Shown here one piece after another: positions 23,144-35,171 of a stretch of DNA of 64,000 nt. Below the pieces are notes generated by a model that did no database searches, had not been told where the DNA came from, and saw nothing but the letters and a program-made list of their open reading frames with translations. Numbering within the stretch: position 1 is the stretch's first letter; every line of letters starts with the position of its first letter. This stretch comes from Sodiomyces alkalinus F11 (Eukaryota; Ascomycota; Sordariomycetes; Glomerellales; Plectosphaerellaceae), in assembly GCF_003711515.1 (NCBI RefSeq), contig NW_021167082.1, forward strand, positions 877,310-941,309. The letters are read 5' to 3'. A program made the position numbers and the translations under genes.

Positions 23144-23670
23144 GGTGGTGGTATTTGAGGCGTATGAAAGATTAAAGAGGAGAAGAGTAAAAAGAGAGAG
23201 CAAAGAGGGTTTCGTATATGTATACTGGAACAGGAACAAATCTGCCGCTGTCAAACTGTTAGAATGTTTAATTGTGAGAAATGAATTATTTTGTTGCCCA
23301 CCTCGACAGTACGGAGTAGAGTAGGTAGAGGTGCCAGAGATTTTTCTCGCTGGAGGCTGGACTGAACGGGCCAAGCAAGTAATTAGGTACTAGAAATTTT
23401 CGAGAGCTCACAAGACAGTGTCAAAATGATTGCTTGGAGATAAGATAAGGATAAGATACAGGATAAGATAGAGGCGAAGCGGACCAACCATCCAATGAAG
23501 ACGACCAGAGGCTGGAGCTCTCCACAAATACAAAGGTACCTATGATGTGCTTCACCAACATCGAGTGTCCACGAGTTTCATCCTCGTCCAAGTTAATGCT
23601 GTTTATATAATATATTTTCTTCCTTTTTTCTTCTCCTTTTTTCAAGCGATTGGGCTGCGAACCGCGGTCA
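23144..23670. promoter_or_regulatory. Divergent promoter between MAK16 and MSS1
   Basis: This 527-bp interval serves two genes transcribed away from each other. It contains tandem GATAAGATA-type units (about 23440..23470). No coding exon is evident. Confidence 0.5.
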
Positions 23671-25632
23671 ATGCTGTCCTCCCGTTGCTGGACGCTGAGT
23701 CTCGGCCGGATCGGGAACACCTCTCAGCAGGCATGGCGATCTATGAGCATCGCATCAAACTCTATACCCGGAGTATCTTCGAATTCTAGACAAACTAGAC
23801 GGGTTGCTTCAAAGACGACGGCAACATGGGCAGTTCGTTTTCTAGTAGGAACATTAAGAGGAACACGGGCTGCACCATCGTCAACATATTCTCTGCGGAA
23901 CTATAGACGCAATTATTCAACGCTCCCGGCCAAGCAGAGCTTCGCCGAGGACACTATATATGCTTTATCTACGGCCCAGGGACGGGCTGGCATCGCCATA
24001 ATCCGTATTTCAGGTCCAGCTTGCCTCGACGTAGGTTTTGCCCAACTGCTAACTCATTGTCAAAGACATACCTCACACTCTTTAACTTAGATCTATCGGA
24101 GCCTCTGCCCATCCAAGGCGCCGCTCAAGCCCCGTTATGCCACTCTTCGGACTCTCATCGACAGTCATGCGCAAGACGGCCCGAATGTCCTCGATTCTGA
24201 CGCCATCGTGCTCTACTTTCCGGCCCCGAAGACCGTGACGGGCGAAGATGTACTGGAACTGCACGTCCACGGCGGCCCAGCCACCATCAAGGCCGTACTA
24301 GCCGCCATCCCCAAGTGCGCCGAGGGCGTCCGCTACGCCGAACCGGGCGAATTCACCCGCCGCGCCTTCCTCAACGACCGCCTCGACCTAGCCCAGGTCG
24401 AGAGCCTGGCCGACACCCTCTCCGCCGACACGGAGCAGCAACGCCGCGCCGCCGTCCGCGGCACCTCGGGCGCCCTGGGCCGCACCTACGAGTCGTGGCG
24501 CGCCCAACTACTGCTGGCGCGCGGCGAGATCGAGGCCCTGATCGACTTCTCCGAAGACCAGCACTTCGACGAGCCCCCCGCCGAGCTCCTCCGGAACGTC
24601 ACCGCCCTCGTGGACGGCATGCTGCGCGGCATCCGCCACCACGAGGCCGCCAGCGCGCGCGGGGAGCTGCTGCGCGGCGGCATCCGCATCGCCCTCGTGG
24701 GCCCGCCCAACGTGGGGAAGAGCTCGCTCATGAACCTCGTCGTCGGGCGCGAGGCGTCCATCGTCTCCGTCGAGGCGGGCACCACGCGCGATATCGTCGA
24801 GGTGAGCCTCGACATTCGCGGGTACCTGTGCTCCTTCGCCGACACGGCCGGGTTCAGGGGCGGGTCGTCATCCTCATCCGGATCGGGCGCCGCCGAGCCG
24901 ATCGGTATCGTTGAGGAAGAGGGCATCCGTCGCGCGAAGCAGAAGGCGCTCGAATCCGACCTTGTCGTCGTGCTGGCCGCCGTCGAGCCGACTGTCGAAG
25001 GCGGGTTCGGCATCGCGTACGACGAAGAGACACTGGAAATTGCGGCGCAGGCGCCGGAGTCCCTTTTGGTGGTCAACAAGCGGGACGCCGTGGATGAGAC
25101 GACGTTCTTTGCCCTTCTTGAGAAGTTCCGTGCCGTCGTACGTGCTCGAGCGCCGGCGCTGGAGAAGACCGAAGTGATGGCCATATCGTGCAAAGAGGCC
25201 CAGGCCGGCTCGTCGGTGGACAGTGGCGGCGTGCACGCGTTGACCGACGAACTGGCAGGCTCGTTTGCCGGCATGACGTCCATGCCTGCCGACATGCAAG
25301 ATCTTCTGGGTGTCACCGAAAGGCAAAGGCAACTGCTGGAGCAATGCCGGAACTGGCTCGAGGAGTATCGCAGGGTGACGCAGCCATCGGACCAAGCAGA
25401 GGAGGAGCCGGACATTGTACTTGCGGCGGAGTACCTGAGATATGCTGCCGACTGTCTCGCCAAGATCACGGGCCGAGGAGAGTCTGGTGATGTTGAGGAG
25501 GTACTAGGAGTTATATTCGAAAAGTAAGTCTCAACCCCCTTCCTTTTCTTTTTCTTTTCTTTTCTTTATTTTTTCTCCCGGATTTTGGGACCTGACGGAT
25601 CAACAATTTGCAGATTTTGCGTGGGAAAATAA
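23671..25632 (+). CDS. MSS1: Mitochondrial tRNA-modifying GTPase (MnmE/GTPBP3 family), 603 aa, three exons
   Basis: Exons are 23671..24030, 24091..25523 and a 19-nt last exon 25614..25632. With Mto1 this GTPase makes the 5-substituent of wobble U34 in mitochondrial tRNAs. An Arg/Ser-rich presequence of about 90 residues precedes DTIYALSTAQGRAGIAIIRISG, the tetrahydrofolate-binding N-domain. The G domain shows the P-loop GPPNVGKSSLMN, the TTRDI switch, DTAG and NKRD. The helical domain ends CLAKITGRGES, and the last exon supplies FCVGK and the stop, i.e. the conserved C-terminal CxGK with its functional cysteine. Reading straight through 25523 would stop at TAA and lose the motif, so intron 25524..25613 (GTAAGT...TGCAG) is required. 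The start is the first in-frame ATG; an internal Met is possible. Confidence 0.95.
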
Positions 25633-26227
25633 AATTAAAAAAAGAATAAAGAATATGTAAGATATAATGGAAATCTATAATTCTATGAGGAATTAGATTC
25701 TGTGAACCGGGGACGGTGGCGTCCTCACAGATCTAGCTCTACATGTCTATCTATGCTCCTGCGCCACCCATGCTTCGACCGCCTCATGAAAGTGCAAGCA
25801 AACGCCGAGTTTTGCGCCCAAGAGAAGACAGAACTCCGCCGTTTCGCGCCGTTGCTTATCCCCTCCATCCATGCAAAGGCAAGAGCTCAAAAACCAAACG
25901 TAATCCAGGCGTTGAACAATAGAAAGAAGACAACATGAGAAAGGGAGTGGAGGAAAAACTTTTTTGGCGTCTGGACAGTCTTGGTGTCCTGGTAGTCTTT
26001 GGCCTCTCCTCCTGGGAGCGTGGGAGGAAATGCTGCAGGACGCTAAGACGGCTCTCCCTCGGGGAGACCAGCAGACTGAGGAGATGCGACATCGTGTGGG
26101 TGTATAAGTCGAGAGGCGGCAAGGGAGGGAAAAGGAGATGCCGTTCTGAGTTGAGAAGCGGGTGAAGGGGGGCAGAGGAGGTCCTGAGGTGCCTCAATGC
26201 CGTGACATGTATCGAGGGTTCAGATGT
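25633..26227. other. Intergenic, 3' flank of MSS1
   Basis: AT-rich 3' flank (AATAAAAT-like polyadenylation signals at about 25627..25655). No gene is supported. Confidence 0.4.
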
Positions 26228-26371
26228 TCATTCGTCGTCATCGTCGCCGTCGCCCTTGTTATAGCCAGAGCGGCCTCGGTTCTGACGTTCATCGTCGTCT
26301 CCGTCTCGGTTATAGCCGCTACGTCCATAGACGGCCACTGTGGGAGCAGACTTAAAAGCGAATGCAGCCAT
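26228..26371 (-). CDS. Candidate 47-residue peptide with duplicated GRSGYN motif
   Basis: A short intact frame on the minus strand encodes a hydrophilic peptide beginning MAAFAFKSAPTVAVY. It contains two copies of the module GRSGYN, each followed by a basic/Gly-Asp then acidic stretch (RDGDDDE and KGDGDDDDE). The internal duplication and the clean charge pattern look selected rather than random. It has no signal peptide or membrane segment. A TATA-like TATATAAT (minus strand, 26731..26724) lies about 350 bp upstream, and the presumed 5' leader carries a long GT/GA microsatellite. I do not recognise the family. It could be a stress- or clock-type small hydrophilic protein or a peptide precursor, which is speculation. 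It may also have upstream exons. Confidence 0.45.
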   Translation of the reverse strand: MAAFAFKSAPTVAVYGRSGYNRDGDDDERQNRGRSGYNKGDGDDDDE

Positions 26372-26546
26372 TGTGTCTGAAGTAGGGAGATATATGGGAT
26401 TCGATGTGTGGAGTTGGATTGTTAAGCCTTTGGTCTAACTGGGAGAGGAGCAGATGGGTAATATGTCTTCAGTCGTTGCTTGGGAAGAGTGAAGGAAGAT
26501 GAAATTCCGTAAAGGCTTTGATGATGGGGTGAAGGTATGATGGTTG

Positions 26547-26548
<2 letters not shown>

Positions 26549-26590
<42 letters not shown>

Positions 26591-26606
26591 GTGAGAGAGA
26601 GAGAGA
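26549..26606. repeat. (GT)n followed by (GA)n microsatellite
   Basis: About 18 GT dinucleotides (26549..26584), then a short interruption and about seven GA dinucleotides (26592..26606). Confidence 0.95.
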
Positions 26607-26723
26607 GTGAGGATATATTCTGAGGAGCGGTAGGAGAAGCTTAAGACTTGAAGCTGAGTGAAGGCTGTGATGTTGTTGGTGATAGGGATATCTTTTCTCG
26701 TCTGGAGGGGGCCATCTCGGGAT

Positions 26724-26731
26724 ATTATATA
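26724..26731 (-). promoter_or_regulatory. Possible TATA box of the small-peptide gene
   Basis: TATATAAT on the minus strand, about 350 bp upstream of the 26371 start codon. This implies a long 5' leader containing the microsatellite. Confidence 0.3.
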
Positions 26732-28153
26732 GACGAGATGGATGATCAAGCATCTTCTCTGACGACCTGGACCCTTGATGTACGGTATGTACCTCATCCG
26801 TGAAGTCATCGCCTCGCGTCTAGGAAATAGGGCCGGGGACATTGATCGGGAGGAAGAGGTTCTGGCCCCCGCGGCCACGGCCACGGTCACAACACGGTAG
26901 ATCCCGAGCGCGAGACGTCATGGCAAGGATGCCACGAGCCAGGCAGAGAAGTCCTATCGGTAGCGAGCGGTCAAGATGCTAAGCCCTGTACTCTGGAGTG
27001 GTGGCTCCTGCTCACCCAACCTAGAATCCGCGGATGCGGGTCGTCCGGTTGGATTTCGAAGAGCCCCAAAATGGAACATGGGGCCCAGGCCCTTGGGAAG
27101 GGTAGGGGGTCGGTCCCTGAAAGGGTAACACACCCGCGCCATGGTACGGCAGGCGGCCTGCGGTCTGCGGTCGGTAAGGATGGAAAAGGGGGGGCTCGGG
27201 ATTACGGCTACTCGAGCGGGATGACAGGGAGCAGGGGTTTGAAATGCCGTGAGGAAGTTGACTAAGGGTTGACTCCCTCGAAGCTAATAAGCAGAGTCCT
27301 GAGAAATGTGAGGAATCCCAGAGGGTGCAGGTTGACGGACAGGCATGGTGTGAGATTCGACTGGTCCGCTGCAGATGAGAAGGGTGAGGCCAAGACCAGC
27401 AGGTAGGCAGAAGGAACAGAAAGAACCCAATCACTAATCGCAGGGCATAGGGCTGAATGAAGGTGAGAAGTCGAGTCATGGGTAATTTAGGTGGCAACAG
27501 ACAAGGGAAGGGGAAGGACAACGTCTAGTCGCACCATGATAGGCGGTGCAGAGACCAGGATGCGAAAGTGCTAAATACGGACAAGGTGCTCTAAACGCGT
27601 TTCCGTAGTATGACGTCGGATAAGACCAAAGAGAAAAACTTATCAGAAAAGAAGCCGAAAATAATAACTATACTTAGTAGATGGTGTCGTAGGCAGCAAT
27701 GAGCCAAGAAAGAAAAGAAAAGAAGAAGAAAAAAGGGACCCCAAGGACATGGCCACATGAGATGTTTCCTTTTCGGTTGTTTGTAAGGTTTGCCACAGAT
27801 CTACAACTTCGTGACAAGTCAGATGTTCGGTGTTGCAGCAGACGTTGGTACGTTGTGTAAGCTTGCGATCTATGCTTACTTCAGCGGGCTTCGACAATGC
27901 CGAATTTAGAGGAAGTCGAAGGAAAAGCATAGGCTGATAAATGTCGCATACAATAGGTAGGTAATAACCCGGGATTTGCGCCATTGGATTCGGGATTTGA
28001 GATGACTGAATTGATGCATTTGTCTGGAAAACTTTGGAAAGAGTGACAAAGAGAAACAAAGGGAAGGGCGAAGAGTACCTACGGTAAGGTACCTTAGGTA
28101 GGTATGTAATTACTGATAAATCCGGAGCCTGCCATAAGGTACCGGTACCTAGG

Positions 28154-28201
28154 TAGTCGCGAGTGCACGGCCGAAGCTTAGTCGCGAGGTACGGCCGAAA
28201 C
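28154..28201 (+). repeat. Imperfect 23-24 bp tandem duplication
   Basis: The unit TAGTCGCGAG...ACGGCCGAA occurs twice head to tail, at 28154 and 28179, with two to three differences. Confidence 0.7.
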
Positions 28202-29600
28202 CACGGAATGGAGGTAACTAAATCCGAACCCACTCACTTGAAGTCCTGCCAGATACAGATGGATTTACCGGTATTCGTTGCACACAAGAGGTCGAGTTTA
28301 TTCTCGGTGCCTGGATGGGAATTCATTACCCAAGACGAGCATCAAGGACGTCACGCGACAAACTGCAGATCGGTGGGATACCGAGTCGGCCGGTGACACG
28401 AAGAGTCAGATCCACACCTTGATCGAGGCACCGATCCTCGTCCGAGACAACTCTGGACGTACACTACATTACAACGTATGTACTCTGAAGATGGCGCACC
28501 AGATGACTGCAAGTTGTCTATTTTCTTTTCTTCCCAGTCTCTACGTTCTCGGTCTTCGCCGTCACATGATGACAATAGGCACCGCATCAACGTTGGCTCG
28601 ATGCATCTACGAGGGAGGAGATGCGCTGCTGTTGACCGCCTCAATTCGATGACGGACTCGCATTAGATCAGCCAAGGAGGCGGTACATTGGAAATCCCCG
28701 GAAGACCGGAGGCCTGGTGAAGATGTTCTTCGTCATTGCGGTGGCAGTTAACGGGGACACTCCAATAACGAGGGGAATACCCAACCAGTGGGGATCTCAA
28801 ACAAGGCGCAGCCAAGGGAAAGTGATGGTACTTCGTAAGCGCTTGGCAGAATCCCAGTCAGAACAGCCCAATCCGCTGGCGAGGGGAAAATAGGTAGATT
28901 GTTTGGATTCATGATGGATGGTGATGGTGGTAGGTATGGTAATAGTGGCATGCCATGCACGGCTTCATCCGCGTACTTGGGACGGAAGGGTCCATTGTCC
29001 ATTTCCAGGCCAAGTACAAGTACACTTACTCTGGTCATACATAGGTGAATAATAGCGGTCTACTTTACACGTGTAGATGCAGACGGCATACAAGTGAAGA
29101 GATGGAAAAAGCCCGGTTCGTCCATTGGATTGGATCGACGTCAAAATCCCCCCTCCCCTTGTCGGTGGGTCCACCAACGACCTCTTTGCCATTTCAGGAG
29201 AGGTTCCACCTCGGCAAGGGGGATATGGCGTCTAACAATAGGAACTCTCGAGAGTCGCGACGCCATTGGCCAGGGAAGCATCGCGACTAATTTGGGTAGT
29301 ACCAAACATTAAGTACCTTACCTTACTTACACTACAACGTACTGTAATCTTAAGGTACACGTTATCAAGTATTTCTCGTCAATATTCGGCGTAAAAAGCA
29401 TGGGAGCGACTTGCTGTTAAGTACCTACCTGATCTGAACAGCTATCCGTCATAGCTGACAAGAACCCTGTAATGGCACTGCAACGGTCATCACAGGACCT
29501 TTTTATTTATTTATTTTTTATTGTCGTTTGTCCGGCTCCATCCGTCTCCATGACTTCTATTCTCCGTTCTGTTTTACGAGCAATCGCCTCACCAGCAGAT

Positions 29601-29975
29601 TCAGGAACCAAACTTGACACTCGTAACATCCGCAGCATCCGTCCCCTGAGTCACACGTTGACGCTCCAAACAGAACGCCATCTTCGCATCCATCCGTTCC
29701 GTCCCCCTTCTCTGCATCCACAATATATTTCCGGGTGGTAGTTTATCGACGCCCACTTCACGAACTACCTTAGTATAGAACGAACCGAACCATGAGGCCC
29801 TGGCCCCCAATCCCATCTTAGTGTTTCTTCGAAACGTGAGGAGGGCCTTCCAGAAGGCTTCGGTACTGCTCGCCACATGGAATTCCTGTGGATCGACCCC
29901 TGGTAGGATTCGCCAAGCCACACCGATCAGATCCCTTCCCAACCAAGTTTCATCCTGGTACACGTGTACTGCCAT
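29601..29975 (-). CDS. Doubtful orphan open frame, 124 codons
   Basis: The frame runs from an ATG (MAVHVYQDETWLGRDLIGVAW) to a TGA. Its composition is protein-like: several Trp, no low complexity, and predicted amphipathic segments such as STEAFWKALLTFRR. I recognise no domain, and there is no signal peptide or TM helix. It sits alone in a gene-poor stretch. It may be a relic, an orphan gene or chance. Confidence 0.2.
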   Translation of the reverse strand: MAVHVYQDETWLGRDLIGVAWRILPGVDPQEFHVASSTEAFWKALLTFRRNTKMGLGARASWFGSFYTKVVREVGVDKLPPGNILWMQRRGTERMDAKMAFCLERQRVTQGTDAADVTSVKFGS

Positions 29976-32522
29976 GAGTACGCGTACAAAGTACAACGCA
30001 ACAGAGAACGGACGATTTCGTTCGTACGACCCATGTTGGTCGACTCTAGCTCTGATTTGCGTCGTTTTGATTAGACCGGCTTCCGCCGTCCGCGCGTCTA
30101 CGACGACATCTAACTAGGGAGTTTACCGCGATCACCGGCCCACACGCATCTGTATCGCCCGCCCTCATGTTGAACGCTTTTGGAGCATCAGGATTCCGCC
30201 ACAACCTATTTCAGGTGAAAAAGCCCCGAGCCCTTTTTTGTCCGTCTCTGGTTGAATCACTTGGGAGGATTCGCATCGCAATCGCCCCGGATGCCCTTGT
30301 CGACTTCTTTCTTTACGTCTTTCGTGGGAGTGTCTTCGTTCCCGCACAACTTTGATGAGATTGAGGTCCGAGTGTGTCGTGCGTTGAATGCCCCCCATGC
30401 GGCTTATCCACCACGTGGAAGTGCGACGGTATCAGCGAGACAGTGCTGCATTTCCCCGGGAGGGAAGAGGAAGCTCCCCAACTCCTAATGGGTTCCCTCC
30501 TCATTTCATCGATCGTCCAACCCCATCGTGCAGTTTACTGGCAATCATTCTAAGCCCAGACCCCGGTCATCTCACCCGCTGCATTAGCGTCACTTCTCTC
30601 TGCTTCAACCCCTTGGCACTTCATCACATCGGCCTCAAACTGGCACCTTACTGTACACGTACAGGCGGAAGCCCACAAGACCCTGAGTGTTCCCGATAAC
30701 CTGCCTCCGTTCCATCTTCCTCACCTCACAGCGGTCCTAAAGAGGATCTTCTTCTCACCCCTGGCCCGGCCGAGTTTTCGGATGCCTACCTCTGCTGATA
30801 GCTATTGGTTCAGTGGAAGTCTCCGTACTGCCCCCAACCCACGTGAGCACTAATGCTGCTGTCGACAATACGCGGGTAGTATCCGTAATCTTATTGTCAT
30901 CACTGTGAACCGGGGTATAGGCAGCAGCAGTGCTTGCAGGCAGGCAAACCCTCCTCCCCAGAACAATACGCAGAGATTTAGATTTCTGCAGGGCCCTCCA
31001 GGCTTCTAGGTTTCTAGGCTTCCATTCCGAAGTCAAGGGTCTGGGAAGCACCCCCCTTTTCACCGGTTAAGGGCGCTGGAGCCCATTGAGACAGTTTCGC
31101 TCCTCGTGTCGGCGCAATCTTGTCAGCCTCAAGTTCTGCTTGTTTTGATGGCTTTGCGTCTAGCGAAAACTCCGTTCATCGGTTCTTGACTATGTGGACT
31201 TCAGCTGTGTCTAGGCAATTGCCCAACGACTTCTCTAAGGTTTTCTTCCACTTTTTGGTGTTCATGGGGACGAGTAAGCAGTCAGTCTTCAAAAGGGGTT
31301 GAAGAAAGGAGCCGCCCGTAAGCAGAGACATGGTTCCCCTGACGCCGCGGCTTCTTGCATAAGGTAGCATGGGGCCTAGCAAGGGAACGCAAACTTCTCT
31401 GCAAGTTGCCCTTAGTCCTACGCTCGAATGAACCCGATTACGGCCTCAGACTCCGAAACGAGTGTCACTGGTAGGGTTACGACTACGCACACGGCCGAAA
31501 TACCAGTGACGCCAGGGAAACCCCAGTCGTCCTCGATACGCGGTTAAGACCTTTTATAGATGCACCAGGATACACAGACAACGCCACAGCCAGGCTTCAC
31601 CTGCTACAGGCTCTGTAGTGCGACCCATACGCCAATTCAGACGTAGGGGCAAGACCTGCGCAACAGCAGTCACAAATTCAGGGGCAGAGACACACTCACC
31701 AAGAACTTGAATGAGGCCCCAACCTAGACAAGGGGAACATATGATGGCACTCGGGGGCCCTCTCCGCTCTCGGCTGACGGCTTCAGATCCTCAGGGTTTG
31801 CACCACACCCGGCGCTCCCAAACGGCCGGGCCACAGGGCCCATGCTGTGCAGTGCAGGCCTACCTTCCCAGATCCCCAAGGGGGACCTGGTTCGGCGCGA
31901 TCGAGCCGAGAGCAGCCCTACCTCGGTCAGATACAGCCGAGTGCTATGTACCTGAATGTACAGGGGTTTTCCTGGAAACTCGTACCTTTTCCGCGTATTT
32001 CTCGCTGTCATTCATGCTTTGTGCAGTTTCCGGGGCCGCCTCATCGGGCCAAACCACGTCCATTGGGTGTGCCCGGGACCGTTCTTTTCATTCGGATTGC
32101 TTCACGTGTTATGAGTGTAGACGCACCAGCGAAACACCAGTTTCCTTTTCACATACATGCCCAAGTTGTTATTCTCCTGGTATAGCCACATATATCAGAA
32201 GCGTTTCCCGTCGACCTCCCAGTAACCTTCCGTCACTCATCCAGGGAGTAGCGATATCTGAAAGGGCGGCACAGCCCTAGAAGCTCCACCTACGCATTCC
32301 TCAAAAGCTCTAGAGGTCAACGGCGCCCACGGGTAACCCCCTATTACAACTACAACTAAGACTCAGGAACATCATTCATCATGAAATGTGCGTCAAATCA
32401 TTCGGTCACCTATTTCCGGTGACATGGTCTATGTCCAGGCTTCCCATGCCAGCAATGTGAAATGTGTATACGCCCAGAGATTGGCTCTCTTGCTGAAGCC
32501 CCTTTCTCATCCAAACCCCGTT

Positions 32523-35171
32523 TTACAGCTCATCTCTAACGTGTCCTGCTTCGCCAAGGTCATCCATGGCCATGATCGAGACGACAAGACTGGTCCAGCC
32601 AGTGAAGTGCTGCGTCCTCTGGCCTTTGCCGTTCTCGGGGTTGTACTGCTCCCAGGCAAAGCCAGTCTCCTGCCAATTCTTGAATACGTTGTCCACGACA
32701 TTCTTGCGGAGGCGGGTGTATAGGTCCTTGGCTCGGTCCTGGAAGGGGCCTTCTTGGGTGGCGACGTTCTGCGGATAATGTATTAGAATCCAACCTCGTC
32801 CCGCGCAGAGAAGGGTGTTACTTATACAATACGTACCTTGAGTTGAACGATGACCATGTAGTTGATGTTGATCCAGATCGGACTCTTCCAGTAATTCTCC
32901 CCAGTTCCGTAGAGCTCGTGCTTCTTGCTCAGGCTTCTAATTCCGTAGGGGCTGAATAGTTCTTTCTCATCGCCGATGAGATCCAACAGCCTGCCCAGTT
33001 TAGGATCATCGGGCTGCAGAAGGCCGACGAGGAACGGGAACAGAGAGATATAGCCCCTATGGCACACCAGGGCGTGTTCCTCGAATTCGTCGATGGTTGC
33101 ATCGCAGTAGCAGCCTTCGTCCTCGGACCAATGCAGGTCGTTGAGATTGTGTTGAATGGCAGTCAGAATCTTCTCGTACTCCGCTGCCTCATCTGTGAGG
33201 CCAAGAGCACCGGCAATGTTCATGAGCGACTTGGCCATCAAACCCACCCAGGACATCAAGTCAACGTGCAGCTCGCCGGGATGAGGAGGCAGCGGACGGG
33301 GATAGTCATCCAGGCCGCTGGTCAGGAGGTGGCTTTCGGTCCGGCCGCGCCATCGGTAAGCCTCCTTGCTCGAGAATGCTTCACGGTCATAACCCTTGAC
33401 CTCACCGCGCTGCGTATCTCTAAACCAGAAGAACTGGCGTCGAAGCAGTGGGTACAGATGGCGCAGGTACGATTCGCCGAGCTCGACATTATCGAGAAGA
33501 GCAGTTCGCAAGTTCCCCGCTGTCAAGGGCTCCTCTTTTGCCACTGGCTGTGTCCCATTTGCCCTGCGCACGCGTTCCATGAAACTCTCGATGATGAGGA
33601 AAAGGGTGGGCGGATTAGCGTAGTGAGGGTACTGAACCTGAAATTCCTCCGGAACCCTGCTTCGGGCTTCGTGTCCAAGGATCATTTCCCGGCCAATCCA
33701 GCCATCCTCATCCATGAGATTGTACCAGCTACTGACAATATCAAGCGTCAGATCTATGTCCCACTCGGCGATGGGGACCAAATGGAAGCCCTCATCCCAG
33801 AGAAAACCACGGGGAAAGAATGGGCGAGAAGGGACACTGGTGTAAAGTTCGAATGGACCTTCGGTGACCGGGCGGTTGCTGGCTCTGGCGGCCGCGGCCT
33901 CCTCCCAGAAACCTTCATTCTCCTCCTCGTATTCGGGGGCATTGGACCGGTCAACCAGATGGTCGCCATAGAAGTATCCGATGCCGCCCATCAGGTTGGA
34001 GAGCATGGTCTTGCCGAATGTTTGATATTTCTCGGCAGTAAAGGGAGCTTTCAAATCGAAGATGGAAGAGAACCTGCTGCCGAAGAATTCGCTGTTGGTT
34101 TTGATCTCACGAGTCACATCCGCGCTCGTCAATTCGGACCCAGCAGAGGCAGATGAGAAGATGAAGTCAAACTCGAAAGCGCCCTCGAACATTTTCTGCA
34201 CAATGTGCACATTGCCCTTTCCTGGGCTATTTTCCAGCTGGTATGTGACCCAGGGAGGGAGAGGTTTTTCCAACTCGTAGTCAGTCTGCAGCGCTTTGAC
34301 CGAATCTTGAATCTGCCGGTACACGACGCCGCGTGCCTGCCAGATTAGTTCCGGAGGAAAGTTGAGGGATCGGACTGTTGTCAAGGCACCGTTCCTAGTC
34401 TTCGCGAGAGGGTGATCGTTAGGTGGGCGGCCGCCCTCGCCACGGGTGACGACAAGCTTGTAATTGCCTAGCTTGTCCGATCGACCTTGAAAAGTGACAT
34501 CGCCCTCGAAGCCAGGCCCGCTAGCTTTCTCGTTGACGAATAGCTCAGAATCAGGCTCTTCTTGAGCAATGTAGTAATGGACCATGGTCTTTAAGTCGGC
34601 AGAAGCACCCTCTCTGGGAACGCCTTTGATTCTTGCTGCCCAGCTGCCGCCATGAGCACCAGCAGGGACCTTGACGAACGAGGTAGTGATGTCAATCTGG
34701 TTGTTTTCGTCGTGGATCGACTGAATTCCGCCTCGTCGGGCATCATATTCGTCCCATCCGTAGCCGTCAATTTCGTGCTGCTCGCAGGTGTACCGGAAGC
34801 CTGGGAGAGGAAATGTCAGCCATGACCAAGGTGGGTTGCCTAGGAATAACAACCAACAGAAGAGACCGACCTTTTTGAACATCCTGGTAGTCATCAACCT
34901 TGGACCACATCAATCCGGTCCAAAGAGCCTTAGGGATGCGGGGCTGAACACCAAAGTACAAGTTCGGCTTGTAAGGACCCCAGAAAAGACTCTCATTGTT
35001 CAGGCGCGCAATTTCGCTGTTCAAGATGGAGGCCGGCCCAGGTCCTGCCTCAGAAGCATCCCAATCCAGCTCAGCACCATCAGCAGTCCCCGCTGCCAGG
35101 GAAAGGTGCAGTCCATTGATGTGGAGGAGGATGAAAGCCAGGAAAGCGGCCAACCGTCGCCTTTGGGCCAT
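32523..35171 (-). CDS. CWH41: ER alpha-glucosidase I (GH63 mannosyl-oligosaccharide glucosidase), 836 aa
   Basis: Exons are 35171..34871, 34800..32837 and 32768..32523. The enzyme removes the outermost alpha-1,2 glucose from Glc3Man9GlcNAc2 just after transfer to nascent glycoproteins, the first N-glycan trimming step in the ER lumen. An N-terminal hydrophobic segment (residues 8-27) acts as signal or anchor. The N-domain shows [18 protein letters not shown] and GLMW. The catalytic (alpha/alpha)6 domain shows [32 protein letters not shown] (carrying the conserved Glu and Asp of the active site) and [18 protein letters not shown] (the base glutamate). The last exon adds [21 protein letters not shown] and ends GHVRDEL. 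That final DEL looks like a weak retrieval-type tail, though this is only a visual observation. Length matches fungal orthologues. Confidence 0.96.

Larger units (their letters stand above)
26732..32522. other. Gene-poor region of about 5.8 kb
   Basis: I find no gene with recognisable domains or a convincing spliced structure. The region holds AGGTACCT palindromes (about 28077..28155 and 29311..29357), an imperfect 23-bp tandem duplication (28154..28201) and scattered frames under 200 codons. The most protein-like frame is 124 codons on the minus strand (29975..29601). Base composition is ordinary, not AT-rich like the RIPped element, so this is not simply a decayed transposon. Confidence 0.5.

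Noticed and set aside
26435..26890. Frames with repeated His-Thr or Cys-Val across the GT microsatellite
   Set aside because: Products of dinucleotide repeats, not genes.
27021..27521. 166-codon minus frame with a hydrophobic start (RLVIGFFLFLLPTCW)
   Set aside because: Looks signal-like, but the rest is Ser/Pro-rich without conserved features and there is no supporting context.
31711..32280. 189-codon plus frame with Cys pairs (CYECRR, CPSC)
   Set aside because: The Cys spacing does not fit a known finger and no splice or codon-use support is seen; probably chance.
33059..34156. 365-codon plus frame opposite glucosidase I
   Set aside because: Shadow of the GH63 gene, whose catalytic motifs are on the minus strand.
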